64,000 bases of DNA from the NCBI GenBank assembly GCA_026985075.1, contig JALSQX010000004.1, forward strand, positions 32,386 to 96,385, in the 5' to 3' direction. Shown piece by piece: positions 36,954 to 45,711 of the stretch; position 1 is the first letter of the stretch; every line of letters begins with the position of its first letter. The notes below the pieces were generated by a model. The model was given only the letters and a program-made list of their open reading frames with translations. It made no database searches and was not told the origin of the DNA. A program made the translations under genes and the position numbers. The stretch is from Blastocatellia bacterium (GTDB taxonomy: Bacteria; Acidobacteriota; Blastocatellia; HR10; J050).

Positions 36954-37829
36954 ATGCATAAGCGGCTGTGGAACGTTTCCAAACTGGAATTTAAACTTGT
37001 ACCCAGGGGACCTCTCCTCATCAAGTCGGGCGCGCTCTCGCCGAATCCCTCACTCCCGGATATGCAGTTTGTGCGTACGATGACGGTTCAAGGGGAGATG
37101 GTCTTTATTCCCGGTTCTTCTCTCAAGGGTGTTTTCCGCAGCTTCACCGAGAAGGTACTTCGCACGGCAAACGCTTCCTGGGCATGCGACCCTTTTGCGG
37201 AAGACGCCTGTGGACACAGGCTCAGCGAGTTTGATGATACAGCGCGCATCTATCGGGAATCCTGCTATGCCTGCAAACTTTACGGGCACACGCGGTTGCG
37301 TGGTCGACTCGTCTGCACAGACGCATATCCCGAGGACGAAGTAAAGACTGAGATTCGTTATGGGGTAGCGATCTCTCGCTTGACCCATGCTGTTTCTGTA
37401 GGGCCTTTTGACATGGAAGTGTTGGTGGAAGGTAGTTTCACTGGATCATTCGTGTTGGAAAACTTTGAAGTCTGGCAACTGGGACTTTTAGCACTGACGT
37501 TCCAGGCGATCAACGACGGGCTCGTAAAAATCGGCTTTGGGAAGAACCGCGGCTTTGGCGAGGTTTCTCTTACGCCGACGCGCATTATCATAGAAATGGC
37601 CAAGCGGTCGGATATCCCAAAGGGTGAGATCTGGGGCGTGGGCAAGTATGTGTCAGTGGAGGAGCGTGAGCGCTATGGACTTAAAGCCAATGATCTGCTC
37701 ACTGGTCTCCCAAAAGTGCAGGAGGAAAACTTGGCTATTTTCGTTCGTCGCCAATACACGGGTGATCACTGGCGGATAATTGCCGAGAAAGCCACGGCCA
37801 GTCTTTCCCTGCTGGAGGTGCGGACATGA
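36954..37829 (+). CDS. RAMP protein, Csm3/Cas7-like
   Basis: A 291-residue RAMP with PDMQFVRTMTVQGEMVFIPG near 35-54 then SSLKGVFRSFTEKVL, the zinc-like ESCYACKLYGHTRLRG near 102-117 and a glycine-rich IGFGKNRGFGEVSL near 190-203. It is clearly related to the preceding gene but lacks its Cys-rich insertion. AGGAGGAACAGCT precedes ATG 36954. Its stop overlaps the next start (ATGA). Multiple Csm3-like genes in a row is the type III-D pattern. Confidence 0.8.
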   Translation: MHKRLWNVSKLEFKLVPRGPLLIKSGALSPNPSLPDMQFVRTMTVQGEMVFIPGSSLKGVFRSFTEKVLRTANASWACDPFAEDACGHRLSEFDDTARIYRESCYACKLYGHTRLRGRLVCTDAYPEDEVKTEIRYGVAISRLTHAVSVGPFDMEVLVEGSFTGSFVLENFEVWQLGLLALTFQAINDGLVKIGFGKNRGFGEVSLTPTRIIIEMAKRSDIPKGEIWGVGKYVSVEERERYGLKANDLLTGLPKVQEENLAIFVRRQYTGDHWRIIAEKATASLSLLEVRT

Positions 37830-38278
37830 AAGAAGGCTTCGTATACGGTGGCGTTCTTTGCCTCTCTACTCTTCAGAAGTTGTGCAAAAAGCTAGGGCTC
37901 CGAGTACAACTCTCCTGGAGCCTCACACTGCTGGACTTTTTCGAAGAATTCCGGGATGCCGGAACAGCTTTCGATGTAACTTGTGAACTCCGCTGGCACC
38001 GACTGGACGAAGAGAGATTTGAAGTCCTGGTGCTCAGTGACCAGCCTATCGAAGATCTACCATTGCAGATCCTGCCTGGGCAATGGCAGATCGAAGAGTA
38101 CATGACCCAGCTTATAGACCTTACATCGCCTCAGTTTTCTGCACAATTTGAAACCTATCCTGAAGTGAGCACTTCAAATGCCCGGTTGCGCTGTCGGGCA
38201 TTTTATCGGGATGGCGTGGTGATATTCGTCAGCCCACGGGAGATATTGCCGTATGAAACCGCGGAATCCGAATGCTGA
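37826..38278 (+). CDS. Unassigned protein of the type III cassette
   Basis: A 150-residue protein starting MKEGFVYGGVLCLSTLQKLC, mixed alpha/beta with a C-terminal RAFYRDGVVIFVSPREILPY. I recognise no RAMP glycine loop. Its place between RAMP genes resembles that of csx19 in other type III-D loci, but I cannot claim homology. It overlaps its neighbours at both ends (4 and 26 bases), so it is firmly part of the operon. Confidence 0.6.
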   Translation: MKEGFVYGGVLCLSTLQKLCKKLGLRVQLSWSLTLLDFFEEFRDAGTAFDVTCELRWHRLDEERFEVLVLSDQPIEDLPLQILPGQWQIEEYMTQLIDLTSPQFSAQFETYPEVSTSNARLRCRAFYRDGVVIFVSPREILPYETAESEC

Positions 38279-39236
38279 ACCAAAACCCTTCATATGGATA
38301 CACATTCCCAGGGAAGCACCTCAGCGAAGTGCTCCTGCAACTCATGAGCGCTTCACAGGTTTGACCGGCAAGCTGGGGCTTTCGTTCACGGTGGTCTCGG
38401 AGTATTTGTTCATCGGCTCCGGTTCGTATGAGTTTGATCCGAAAGCTCGGGGCGATCGACCTGACGTGTGGTATACCTTTTATCGAAGAAACGAGCAGAT
38501 TTGCGTCCCGGGGACGAGCCTCAAAGGTGCCATTCGTGCTATCGTGGAGGCGATCTCTAATTCGTGCATATCACAGTATCGCCGTCGCAGGGATGAGCGA
38601 GTTTCCCCTTACCACAAACCATGTCAGAGTATGAAGAAGCTCTGCCCAGCTTGTCGATTGTTTGGTACCACGGGATTTCGCGGGAGAGTTCATTTCGCGG
38701 ATGCCTTGCCCGCAGCCGAGGCTGGGCCCACTGTGGTTAAGATCAGCGAGCTTTGGGAGCCTAGGATTTCCAGAGGCCGCAAGTTTTATGAGGTGAAGCA
38801 GGTGCCTGAATTACCTGACTCACGCCCTCAGCGCAACTGTCGCTTCGTGGAGGCCATGCCAAAAGAGACGCGGTTCTGCACAACATTGCATTTTGAAAAC
38901 CTCATCCAGGCGGAGCTCGGATTGCTTTTTCATGCGCTCGGCTGGCAAGTGACAGAGGGTGATTTTGATCCCCATGCGTTCACACCGAAACTTGGTGGCG
39001 CTAAACCTCGCTGTTTTGGTGCCGTGGAGTTCAACCCACTTCAGCTCATGCTATGGAAGAAATCTCAATCGGGGCTCCTGCAGGCAGAGAATTTGGGGCA
39101 AGATCCTATGAAGAATCTTCTGACTCGCTGTCTAGAAGAGGCTCGAAAAACACGCATACTGCATGAGCCTTCCTGGCAACAGCTTATAAAAGGTATGCAG
39201 AAACAAAGTCGGTCTTGTCCAAGGGAGTTGTACTGA
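38253..39236 (+). CDS. RAMP protein, Csm5/Csm3-like
   Basis: A 327-residue RAMP: GSGSYEFDPKARGDRPDVWY near 56-75, the QICVPGTSLKGAIRAIVEA block near 82-100, zinc-like LCPACRLFGTTGFRG near 132-146, and a C-terminal glycine-rich GGAKPRCFGAVEFN near 248-261. The long acidic/basic middle (PTVVKISELWEPRISRGRKF) and its last place among the RAMPs fit a Csm5-like end cap. Start ATG 38253 overlaps the previous gene by 26 bases; this is the start that keeps the N-terminal IHIPREAP segment. The stop overlaps the next ATG. Confidence 0.75.
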   Translation: MKPRNPNAEPKPFIWIHIPREAPQRSAPATHERFTGLTGKLGLSFTVVSEYLFIGSGSYEFDPKARGDRPDVWYTFYRRNEQICVPGTSLKGAIRAIVEAISNSCISQYRRRRDERVSPYHKPCQSMKKLCPACRLFGTTGFRGRVHFADALPAAEAGPTVVKISELWEPRISRGRKFYEVKQVPELPDSRPQRNCRFVEAMPKETRFCTTLHFENLIQAELGLLFHALGWQVTEGDFDPHAFTPKLGGAKPRCFGAVEFNPLQLMLWKKSQSGLLQAENLGQDPMKNLLTRCLEEARKTRILHEPSWQQLIKGMQKQSRSCPRELY

Positions 39237-39535
39237 TGACAACGGATAAAAAAGTAAAACTCGCAAGGAAGATCGGAGGCCAACTCACGGGAATTACCCC
39301 ATCAGAATGGAGCAAGTGGAGTTTGTATGCTACGCACTTTGGACTCTCAAGGGCTATTCAATTTGCTCGAACAATGAAAAATTCTCCATCTTTAAGGCCG
39401 GGGCCAAAGCAGTCGTATCGAACAATTGCTGGGGTTATGAGGCGTTTCCAAAAAGAATTGGAAAGACTTTCCCAGTCAGATCTCGCTGAGGTACTTGGCT
39501 ATATACGACAAGCCCTTTTTGCCCGGAGAGGTTGA
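39236..39535 (+). CDS. Small basic protein upstream of a PIN-domain gene
   Basis: A 99-residue protein starting MTTDKKVKLARKIGGQLTGI, basic and helical, ending YIRQALFARRG. ATG 39236 overlaps the stop of the previous RAMP gene and has GGGAG 8 bases upstream. It lies 24 bases before a PIN-domain nuclease gene, the usual arrangement of an antitoxin. No known DNA-binding antitoxin fold is visible to me, so antitoxin, nuclease partner and CRISPR accessory subunit are all open. Confidence 0.5.
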   Translation: MTTDKKVKLARKIGGQLTGITPSEWSKWSLYATHFGLSRAIQFARTMKNSPSLRPGPKQSYRTIAGVMRRFQKELERLSQSDLAEVLGYIRQALFARRG

Positions 39536-39559
39536 GGCTGGGAATTCAAGCATGAAATT

Positions 39560-40039
39560 ATGGTGTCAGCCATTGTGGATAGCATGATACTCATGCACTA
39601 CGACAATGGTCATGACCAGGCGATCGATTGGTGGGAGCGGAGTGTTGAAGACGGCTGGCGATTTTACGTTTCGATCATCTCACTAATGGAAAGATTTAAG
39701 GGCATTGCTGGAATGTACGGCTCACGAGACGAGGTTCTACAAGGCTTCCGGGAGCGTCTGTACACGATGAAACGAGAAAAGAAAATCATTCGTGTTTTGC
39801 CAATCACTCGGAGAATCAGTGATCATGCCAGGAAATTGATGGTTGAGTATTGCCGGAGAAAGACTCCTTCGTCGAACCGGGGTCGAATGGAAGCTTTAAT
39901 CTGCGACATGCTCATCGCTGCAACAGCCTTGGAGCAGGACCTTCCATTGTTTACATTTAATAGCGGGGATTTCGATTGGATCAGTGAGTTAGCTCTGAAA
40001 AGGCCGGATTATGAAATTGTTTGGGGAGGAGATGTGTGA
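39560..40039 (+). CDS. PIN-domain nuclease (VapC-like)
   Basis: A 159-residue PIN domain with the four acidic positions in place: D7 (AIVDSMILMHY), E44 (SLMERFKG), D116 (CDMLIAATAL) and D137 (FNSGDFDWI). Such proteins are Mg-dependent RNases, most often toxins of VapBC pairs. Here the gene sits inside the type III cassette, overlapping the CARF gene by 4 bases (GTGA), so it may act as a CRISPR-linked RNase rather than a free toxin-antitoxin module. The small gene before it is the candidate partner. Confidence 0.7.
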   Translation: MVSAIVDSMILMHYDNGHDQAIDWWERSVEDGWRFYVSIISLMERFKGIAGMYGSRDEVLQGFRERLYTMKREKKIIRVLPITRRISDHARKLMVEYCRRKTPSSNRGRMEALICDMLIAATALEQDLPLFTFNSGDFDWISELALKRPDYEIVWGGDV

Positions 40040-41031
40040 AGAAGATCCTTCTCGCCACACTGGGTGAAGCGCCCGCCATTGTCACCGAAGCCATTGACCG
40101 ACTTGGGGACGATGGAATCCACATAGATTATGTTGTTCTGCTCACAACCAGCGATACCTATGCTCAGAGTGCATTAAAGCTTCTCTATGATCATCTGCCT
40201 TCGCATTATCACAATCAAGTAGTTCTTTTTGACGCTCGTATCCTGGAAGCTTTTTACGACGTAGATTCCGACCGAGCTGCTCTCGGGTTCATGCAACAGG
40301 CTTGCGCCGCTCTACGGGATTACCGAAAAAAGGGTTGGGAAATCTACGCCTGTCTTGCTGGTGGACGAAAAGCGATGTCGGCGCTTTTGGCATTGGCCGT
40401 CCAGTTTTACGGTGCACAACGGCTTTTCCACGTGCTCGTTGATGATCCAGTTCTGGAGGAAGAAGGGCATATCCTCAAGCTTAGAAATATGAGTGCTGGA
40501 GAGCAAAACCGGGTTCTCCATCCTCCTGTAGGACAGATCAAGCTGGTGAACCTCCCCTTCGTTGGACTTTTCCCGCTCCTTGGGGAGATTGTTTCTGGAC
40601 TAAAAGAACGAGCAGTTTCGCAGGAAGTACGCGTGCTGCTGGAACAGAACAGTCTTCTCGCTCAGGAAGGCATTACCGAACTTGGGCAGATGGTGCTGCG
40701 AGTATTAGAAAGTGTGGAGACTCTTCCCGAACCCAGAGCGGGTGATTGTGAAATCAAACTGGCGAAGAGGGAACCCAAAGAAGAAAAAAACACCCAAGCA
40801 TGGGCCGAGCGCATTGCCAATCGCTTCCTTTTTGTGGAGTGTGTTGAAGACATCGGCTGGCGAGAAGGACAGCCCAAGGTGAAGGCCGAGCCACCAAATA
40901 TATTGATCGTTTTTCTTCCCGGACGCCGTGTGGCGGGGATAGGTTTCCGTCTGATCACCACAACCCGAACTGAAGGCCAGTTGGAGCGAGTCCGTCAAGA
41001 AGTAGAGCGATGGATTGAAAGGGAGGTGTGA
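40036..41031 (+). CDS. CARF-domain protein (NE0113-like; possible ring nuclease or cOA sensor)
   Basis: The start VKKILLATLGEAPAIVTEAI and the motif CLAGGRKAMSALLALAVQFY near residues 109-128 are typical of CARF (Rossmann-like) proteins that bind cyclic oligoadenylate. The pattern is closest to the NE0113 family, some members of which are thought to degrade the ring. After about residue 175 come a helical linker and a C-terminal region (NILIVFLPGRRVAGIGFRLI) I cannot assign. GGGAGGAGA precedes GTG 40036. It should switch on, or switch off, the signal made by Cas10. Confidence 0.7.
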   Translation: MKKILLATLGEAPAIVTEAIDRLGDDGIHIDYVVLLTTSDTYAQSALKLLYDHLPSHYHNQVVLFDARILEAFYDVDSDRAALGFMQQACAALRDYRKKGWEIYACLAGGRKAMSALLALAVQFYGAQRLFHVLVDDPVLEEEGHILKLRNMSAGEQNRVLHPPVGQIKLVNLPFVGLFPLLGEIVSGLKERAVSQEVRVLLEQNSLLAQEGITELGQMVLRVLESVETLPEPRAGDCEIKLAKREPKEEKNTQAWAERIANRFLFVECVEDIGWREGQPKVKAEPPNILIVFLPGRRVAGIGFRLITTTRTEGQLERVRQEVERWIEREV

Positions 41032-41270
41032 TGAGGAGTGTCCTATTGACTTTCCTAGGCCCCGGACGATATGAAACTATCACCTACACTTGGCAGGATA
41101 AATCCTACACAACACATCTTCTTCCTGAAGCTGCTTGGCGGTCGCACACGCCCTGCATGGAAAAGCTCGAAGATTGCTCTATGACTCGCCGACGACAGGC
41201 GAAGTACTTATCTTTGATCACACAGCAAAATAAGAAGAGAGCAGGAGAGCTCACCCAATGCGAGAGTTGA
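41028..41270 (+). pseudogene. Truncated TM1812-family (CARF) gene remnant
   Basis: The first ~35 residues (MMRSVLLTFLGPGRYETITY) match the start of TM1812-family CRISPR CARF proteins, which are normally several hundred residues long, but the frame ends after 80. From about 41144 a different frame reads a C-terminus-like RLLYDSPTTGEVLIFDHTAK to a stop at 41233. This suggests an internal deletion plus frameshift of a once full-length gene. It overlaps the CARF gene before it (ATGA) and cas3 after it. Probably no longer functional as a sensor. Confidence 0.55.
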
Positions 41271-43780
41271 TTTCCCATCCCCCTGATGCATCTGGATGCC
41301 CCATTCGCCTCTACGATCATCTCTCTGAGGTGGGCCATCGGGCGGCGAAGTTATTACTACGCCTGAAATCCCATTTGAAGCTGGCTATTCCCTGCGAAGA
41401 GATTGTCCGGGCTGCTTTCATCGTCGGGAGCACGCATGATTTTGGCAAGGCAAAACGTCAGTTTCAGCAATATATTTGGGGCGGGAAAGGAAGAGATAAA
41501 GAGCACGCCGCTATTTCTTCAATTTTCGCTTTCATCGTTGCCTTGAAGGTATTCGGCCAGAAGCCACAACCGGCGCGCTTACTTCCTTTCATTTGTGCAT
41601 ATGCCGTTAGCCGTCATCACGGATTGCTATGCAATCTGGAGGAAGCTTTCGAAGAAGCGACCATCGAATATCAGATCGCCATTGCCCAAAATAACATAGA
41701 TGAACGCTTGTGGGATTTCGAGTTCAGATGTGAGCCCTTAGGTCTCACCATCCGCTTCTCCGATTACCGAGAACAATTCGAAACCATTACGGCAGATCAG
41801 ATAATGAAGTGCTTCCGAAAGTTCGGCGACCTGCTCAGGCAAAAAGCTGATGAAAGCGATGCTTCCGAAAGTTGGCTTGTCGATCTTTATTTTGCCCTTT
41901 TGCTCATCGTCTCTACGCTGACCGAAGCCGATGTCGCCTGCGTCATTTCGGCACCTGAGCCGAGACCAGCGCAATCACTTGATCCTGAACGAGTTCACAA
42001 ATATGCGTTCGCTCAACCCGCGGCGAGTCCCTCGTTTCAGCGACTCCGCGAACTTGCCTGGGAGGAGATTCAAAAGCACATCGAGACCTCGAACGCGTCG
42101 GCTCTCCGCTTGACGCTCCCGACGGGGCTGGGCAAGACGCTAATGGGTCTCTACCTCGCTGGAGAGGTGCAGCAGCGACGAGGAGGACCAAATCCCGTCA
42201 TCTATTCACTCCCATATCTCTCGATCATTGAGCAGACCACCGATGTAGCCCGTCGAACGTTTCCTGAAGGCGAGAGTAACGTGTCTGTGATGCAACATCA
42301 TAGCTTGAGCTTTCCCGATGAACGGAACGAAGGGATTTTTAACTTCGAGAGAGCGCGGTTTGCTTTGGAAGACTGGGATGCCGATCTGGTGATCACGACA
42401 TTCGATCAACTCTTTTATTCGTTTCTATCCTCAGATCGTGGTTTTATCCGGCGATTCTTTCGCTTGCCAGGAGCCACGCTTCTTCTGGATGAAGTGCAGA
42501 CGATTCCTGCTCGTCTGATCCCGGCTGTGGAAACATTTCTTCAGAAACTTCGTCAAAAACTCGATATCGGAATCATCTATATGACAGCCACCCATCCACC
42601 TTTCCTCCAGACGATCTCCAGCCCCGTCTGCGATGAGAGAATGTATTTTCAGTCGCTTAATCGAACATGCCTCCATCTCGAATTAGATCCTATGCCGTTC
42701 AGCGATTACATCTCTCAACTTGGTGATTGGCTGCTTCAGCGGAAAAATAGAAAGATTTTACTCGTGGCTAACACGATTCGGAGTGCAAAGGAACTATTCG
42801 CTTATCTCAGAAGGCTTGAGCAAGACGAGCCTGATTTTCAGGAACTTCGACTCTTTCATCTATCCGGGAGTGTAGTTCCTGTAGAACGGCTTGAGCGTAT
42901 TCGACAAATTCGCGCACTTCTGCAAGAGAATCCGGAAGCGTGGGTTGTCGTCGCCTCTACGCAGTGCGTGGAGGCAGGAGTTGATCTGGACATGGATGAA
43001 GCGGTTCGGGATTTTGCTCCATGGGATTCGCTCCTGCAAATTTGTGGGCGTGTGAATCGATTCAAGAGGAGATCGCGCGCCAATGTCTGGATCCATCGCT
43101 GGGTGGATGATGATATGGATCAAATGCGAGAGTTCCATAGCTACATCTACGATTCAGTCTTCACTGATGCCACTTTATCTGTCCTCGCAAATCGTGGTGA
43201 GATTGACGAAGAGGAGTACTGGGAGATCCAGCGAAAGTATGTGCAAGAGTTAGAGCGACGGCTGTCGAGTGAGGAATCGAGGGAGCTTCTCCGATCGGCG
43301 CTCGCCTGGAGGTTTGACGAGCTTAATTTTCAAAAACTCTTTCGCGGAAAAGAAACGGCTTGGAAAATTTCAGTGTTCTGTGTTGCCGATGATACAGCCG
43401 AGTACCTCAAGGAGATAGCGATTGAACTGTGGTCGAGCAAACAACCTCAGCGGGCACTCGAACTTTTGACGGCGCTTTGCAATTCACCTGCTCTTTTTCG
43501 ACCGCTGAACGATTTTCTACGCATTGAACCGTCGGTCGTAAAACAGTATGCCCAGAGTTTGCGAGATGCTTCCCGGCGTCAATTGCGATTTGCAGTGGGC
43601 AAGCTGCTCCAACCGATGTTCCAGGCTTATACGATTTCTCTTCCAGTTCGAAGGCTGGAGGAATTGCCCTTTGGTCATATTGCGGAGGGGTTCCCATACC
43701 TATCACGCGATATATATCAGGCCCTGAATAACAATATAGAAGAGGCGCAAGGGATTGCATACCTTGATTGCATCATTTAG
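41258..43780 (+). CDS. cas3: Cas3 HD nuclease-helicase (type I-B)
   Basis: Cas3 is recruited by Cascade to unwind and cut target DNA. The N-terminal HD domain has H21 (RLYDHLSEV), H60-D61 (STHDFGKAKRQF), EHAAISS near 82 and SRHHG near 118. The helicase core has Walker A TLPTGLGKTLMG near 288 and LLLDEVQTIPARL near 410, and motif VI-like DSLLQICGRVNRF near 595. 840 residues, single chain. ATG 41258 overlaps the TM1812 remnant. It lies after the type III cassette, separated by about 9 kb from its Cascade genes. Confidence 0.93.
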   Translation: MRELISHPPDASGCPIRLYDHLSEVGHRAAKLLLRLKSHLKLAIPCEEIVRAAFIVGSTHDFGKAKRQFQQYIWGGKGRDKEHAAISSIFAFIVALKVFGQKPQPARLLPFICAYAVSRHHGLLCNLEEAFEEATIEYQIAIAQNNIDERLWDFEFRCEPLGLTIRFSDYREQFETITADQIMKCFRKFGDLLRQKADESDASESWLVDLYFALLLIVSTLTEADVACVISAPEPRPAQSLDPERVHKYAFAQPAASPSFQRLRELAWEEIQKHIETSNASALRLTLPTGLGKTLMGLYLAGEVQQRRGGPNPVIYSLPYLSIIEQTTDVARRTFPEGESNVSVMQHHSLSFPDERNEGIFNFERARFALEDWDADLVITTFDQLFYSFLSSDRGFIRRFFRLPGATLLLDEVQTIPARLIPAVETFLQKLRQKLDIGIIYMTATHPPFLQTISSPVCDERMYFQSLNRTCLHLELDPMPFSDYISQLGDWLLQRKNRKILLVANTIRSAKELFAYLRRLEQDEPDFQELRLFHLSGSVVPVERLERIRQIRALLQENPEAWVVVASTQCVEAGVDLDMDEAVRDFAPWDSLLQICGRVNRFKRRSRANVWIHRWVDDDMDQMREFHSYIYDSVFTDATLSVLANRGEIDEEEYWEIQRKYVQELERRLSSEESRELLRSALAWRFDELNFQKLFRGKETAWKISVFCVADDTAEYLKEIAIELWSSKQPQRALELLTALCNSPALFRPLNDFLRIEPSVVKQYAQSLRDASRRQLRFAVGKLLQPMFQAYTISLPVRRLEELPFGHIAEGFPYLSRDIYQALNNNIEEAQGIAYLDCII

Positions 43781-43793
43781 AACGCTGATCGTC

Positions 43794-44309
43794 ATGACCG
43801 ACGAAGAATTTGCTCAACTCAAGACGAACGGTGTCAAGGTCAATTATTACGCCGTCTGTCCGCGCAAGCTCTGGTTCTATAGTCATGATATTCGTATGGA
43901 ACGCGAGAGCGATCGCGTCTCACTTGGCCGACTTCTCCATGAGCGAGCTTATCGGGATAAGCCACGTCGGGAATTGCTCATCGATAATCTCATCAAGATC
44001 GACTTGCTCGAAAGCGAAGGCAAGGTGCTCGAAGTCAAATACTCCCGGCGCATGAAAGAGGCTGCTCGCCTTCAGGTCCTCTATTACCTCTACTACTTAA
44101 AGCGCCAAGGCGTGACTGGCTTGACCGGCGAATTACGTTTCCCCAAAGAACGACGGCGCCAGTCCGTGACTTTGACCGAGGAGGCCGAACGGGAAGTCGA
44201 AGCTGCTTTGCGGGAGATTCGACGGATTGAGCAGCTGCCGGCTCCTCCTCACGTCGAATTCATGCCTATTTGCCGTCGGTGCGCTTACATTGAGCTGTGC
44301 TGGGGATGA
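43794..44309 (+). CDS. cas4: Cas4 spacer-acquisition nuclease
   Basis: Cas4 trims pre-spacers and selects PAM-flanked ones with Cas1-Cas2. The iron-sulfur Cys residues are in YYAVCPRKLW near residues 18-27 and at the C-terminus CRRCAYIELCW near 160-170. The RecB-like nuclease motifs are GRLLHE near 45 and the KVLEVKYSRRM block near 78-88. 171 residues from ATG 43794; an earlier in-frame ATG (43755) would overlap cas3. No strong ribosome site, so translation may be coupled to cas3. Confidence 0.93.
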   Translation: MTDEEFAQLKTNGVKVNYYAVCPRKLWFYSHDIRMERESDRVSLGRLLHERAYRDKPRRELLIDNLIKIDLLESEGKVLEVKYSRRMKEAARLQVLYYLYYLKRQGVTGLTGELRFPKERRRQSVTLTEEAEREVEAALREIRRIEQLPAPPHVEFMPICRRCAYIELCWG

Positions 44310-44511
44310 CGGTGTCGAGTTCCCTTCAGAATAAATGGACATCGCGCCACGAGAGGCACAGCAAATATAATGGATTTCTTCAAGTCGCCCTCTGCAGGCC
44401 GGCGGGCGAATCTAGTTGATGGTATGGCAACTCGATGATTTTGTGTCCCTGAAACTGGGAGTGATCGCTCTCCATGGCGAGTCACTCGATTCAGCAATGA
44501 GGTGAGAAGAA

Positions 44512-45711
44512 ATGAGATCATACTACATTTTCCAGAATGGGCGACTCCGTCGCAAAGGCAACACTCTCTATCTCGAAAGCGAATCTGCATCATCTGCGCC
44601 CGAGGTCGATGAGATCGATCGGCCTATTGGTCTTTCGGATAACGCGGAGCGGCTTGAACTTGACGAACCGGATCAACAGATGATGACCCCTCCTGTCACC
44701 GAGGGTCAGGATGAGGAGAATGAGACTGAGTTATCTCCTTCTCAAGCGGGTGTACATACCCAGGATGGGGCTCCTGTTCCTCGATCATCAACTCCTCCAC
44801 GCCGGCGCGCCATACCGATCGAAGATGTCGAAGAGATCCTTTTGTTTGGCGAGATCACGATGAATACAAAGCTATTGAATTTTCTGGCCCAGAAGAGCGT
44901 TCCGGTCCATGTCTTCAATTACTTCGGTTTCTATAGTGGCACCTACTATCCGCGCGAGACCAATGTCTCAGGCCATCTTTTGCTCAAGCAGGTTGAACAC
45001 TACACTGACACCGCTAAGCGCCTCATCCTTGCCAAAGAGATCGTGCGCGGAGCGTATCACAATTTGCATCGTAATTTGCTTTATTATCGCAATCGTGGCA
45101 AAGCGGTACAGGCTGCCGTGGACGCCCTGGAGCGAGAATCGGTGCAGATCGAGCGTGCCGATTCCATTTCTGCTCTGATGGGCACTGAGGGGAGGATGCG
45201 GGAGACCTACTATCGAGCATTCAATGATATCTTGAATCTGGAAAGTCCATTTCTCAAACGAGTGAAACGCCCACCGGATAATCTCATCAACACCCTCATC
45301 AGCTTCGGAAACTCACTGCTGTATACGGCAGTGTTATCCCAGATTTACCGCACACCGCTCAATCCTACCATCAGCTTCCTACACGAACCAGGCACTCGGC
45401 GATTCTCACTGTCGCTGGACCTGGCTGAGATTTTCAAGCCCATCATTGTGGATAAGATGATCTTCAAGCTCATCAATAAGCAAATAGTAACCGAGCGGGA
45501 CTTGTTGAAAGAACCAGGCGTCGCCTATCTGAAGAAAGCGGCGCGAAAAGTCATCGTTCAGGAGTTCGATGGGCGCCTTCGGGCTACTATTAAGCATCGG
45601 CGAATGAGACGAAACGTCTCTTATCGAGGCTTCATTCGGTTAGAGTGTTATAAGCTGGTGCGCCACTTGCTCGGGGACGAACCGTATCGAGCATTGCGAG
45701 CTTGGTGGTGA
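44512..45711 (+). CDS. cas1: Cas1 integrase with a long N-terminal insertion
   Basis: Cas1 integrates spacers at the leader end of the array. Catalytic residues are E226 (LMGTEGRMRETYY), H291 (SFLHEPGTRRFSLSL) and D303/E306 (DLAEIFKPIIVD). The start MRSYYIFQNGRLRRKGNTLY and then RRRAIPIEDVEEILLFGE are typical type I-B Cas1, but between residues about 24 and 98 there is an acidic, Pro/Ser/Gln-rich insertion where relatives have only a short turn. The gene is open throughout, 399 residues instead of the usual ~330. AGGTGAGAAGAA precedes ATG 44512. The 200 bases before it hold nothing I recognise. Confidence 0.93.
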   Translation: MRSYYIFQNGRLRRKGNTLYLESESASSAPEVDEIDRPIGLSDNAERLELDEPDQQMMTPPVTEGQDEENETELSPSQAGVHTQDGAPVPRSSTPPRRRAIPIEDVEEILLFGEITMNTKLLNFLAQKSVPVHVFNYFGFYSGTYYPRETNVSGHLLLKQVEHYTDTAKRLILAKEIVRGAYHNLHRNLLYYRNRGKAVQAAVDALERESVQIERADSISALMGTEGRMRETYYRAFNDILNLESPFLKRVKRPPDNLINTLISFGNSLLYTAVLSQIYRTPLNPTISFLHEPGTRRFSLSLDLAEIFKPIIVDKMIFKLINKQIVTERDLLKEPGVAYLKKAARKVIVQEFDGRLRATIKHRRMRRNVSYRGFIRLECYKLVRHLLGDEPYRALRAWW

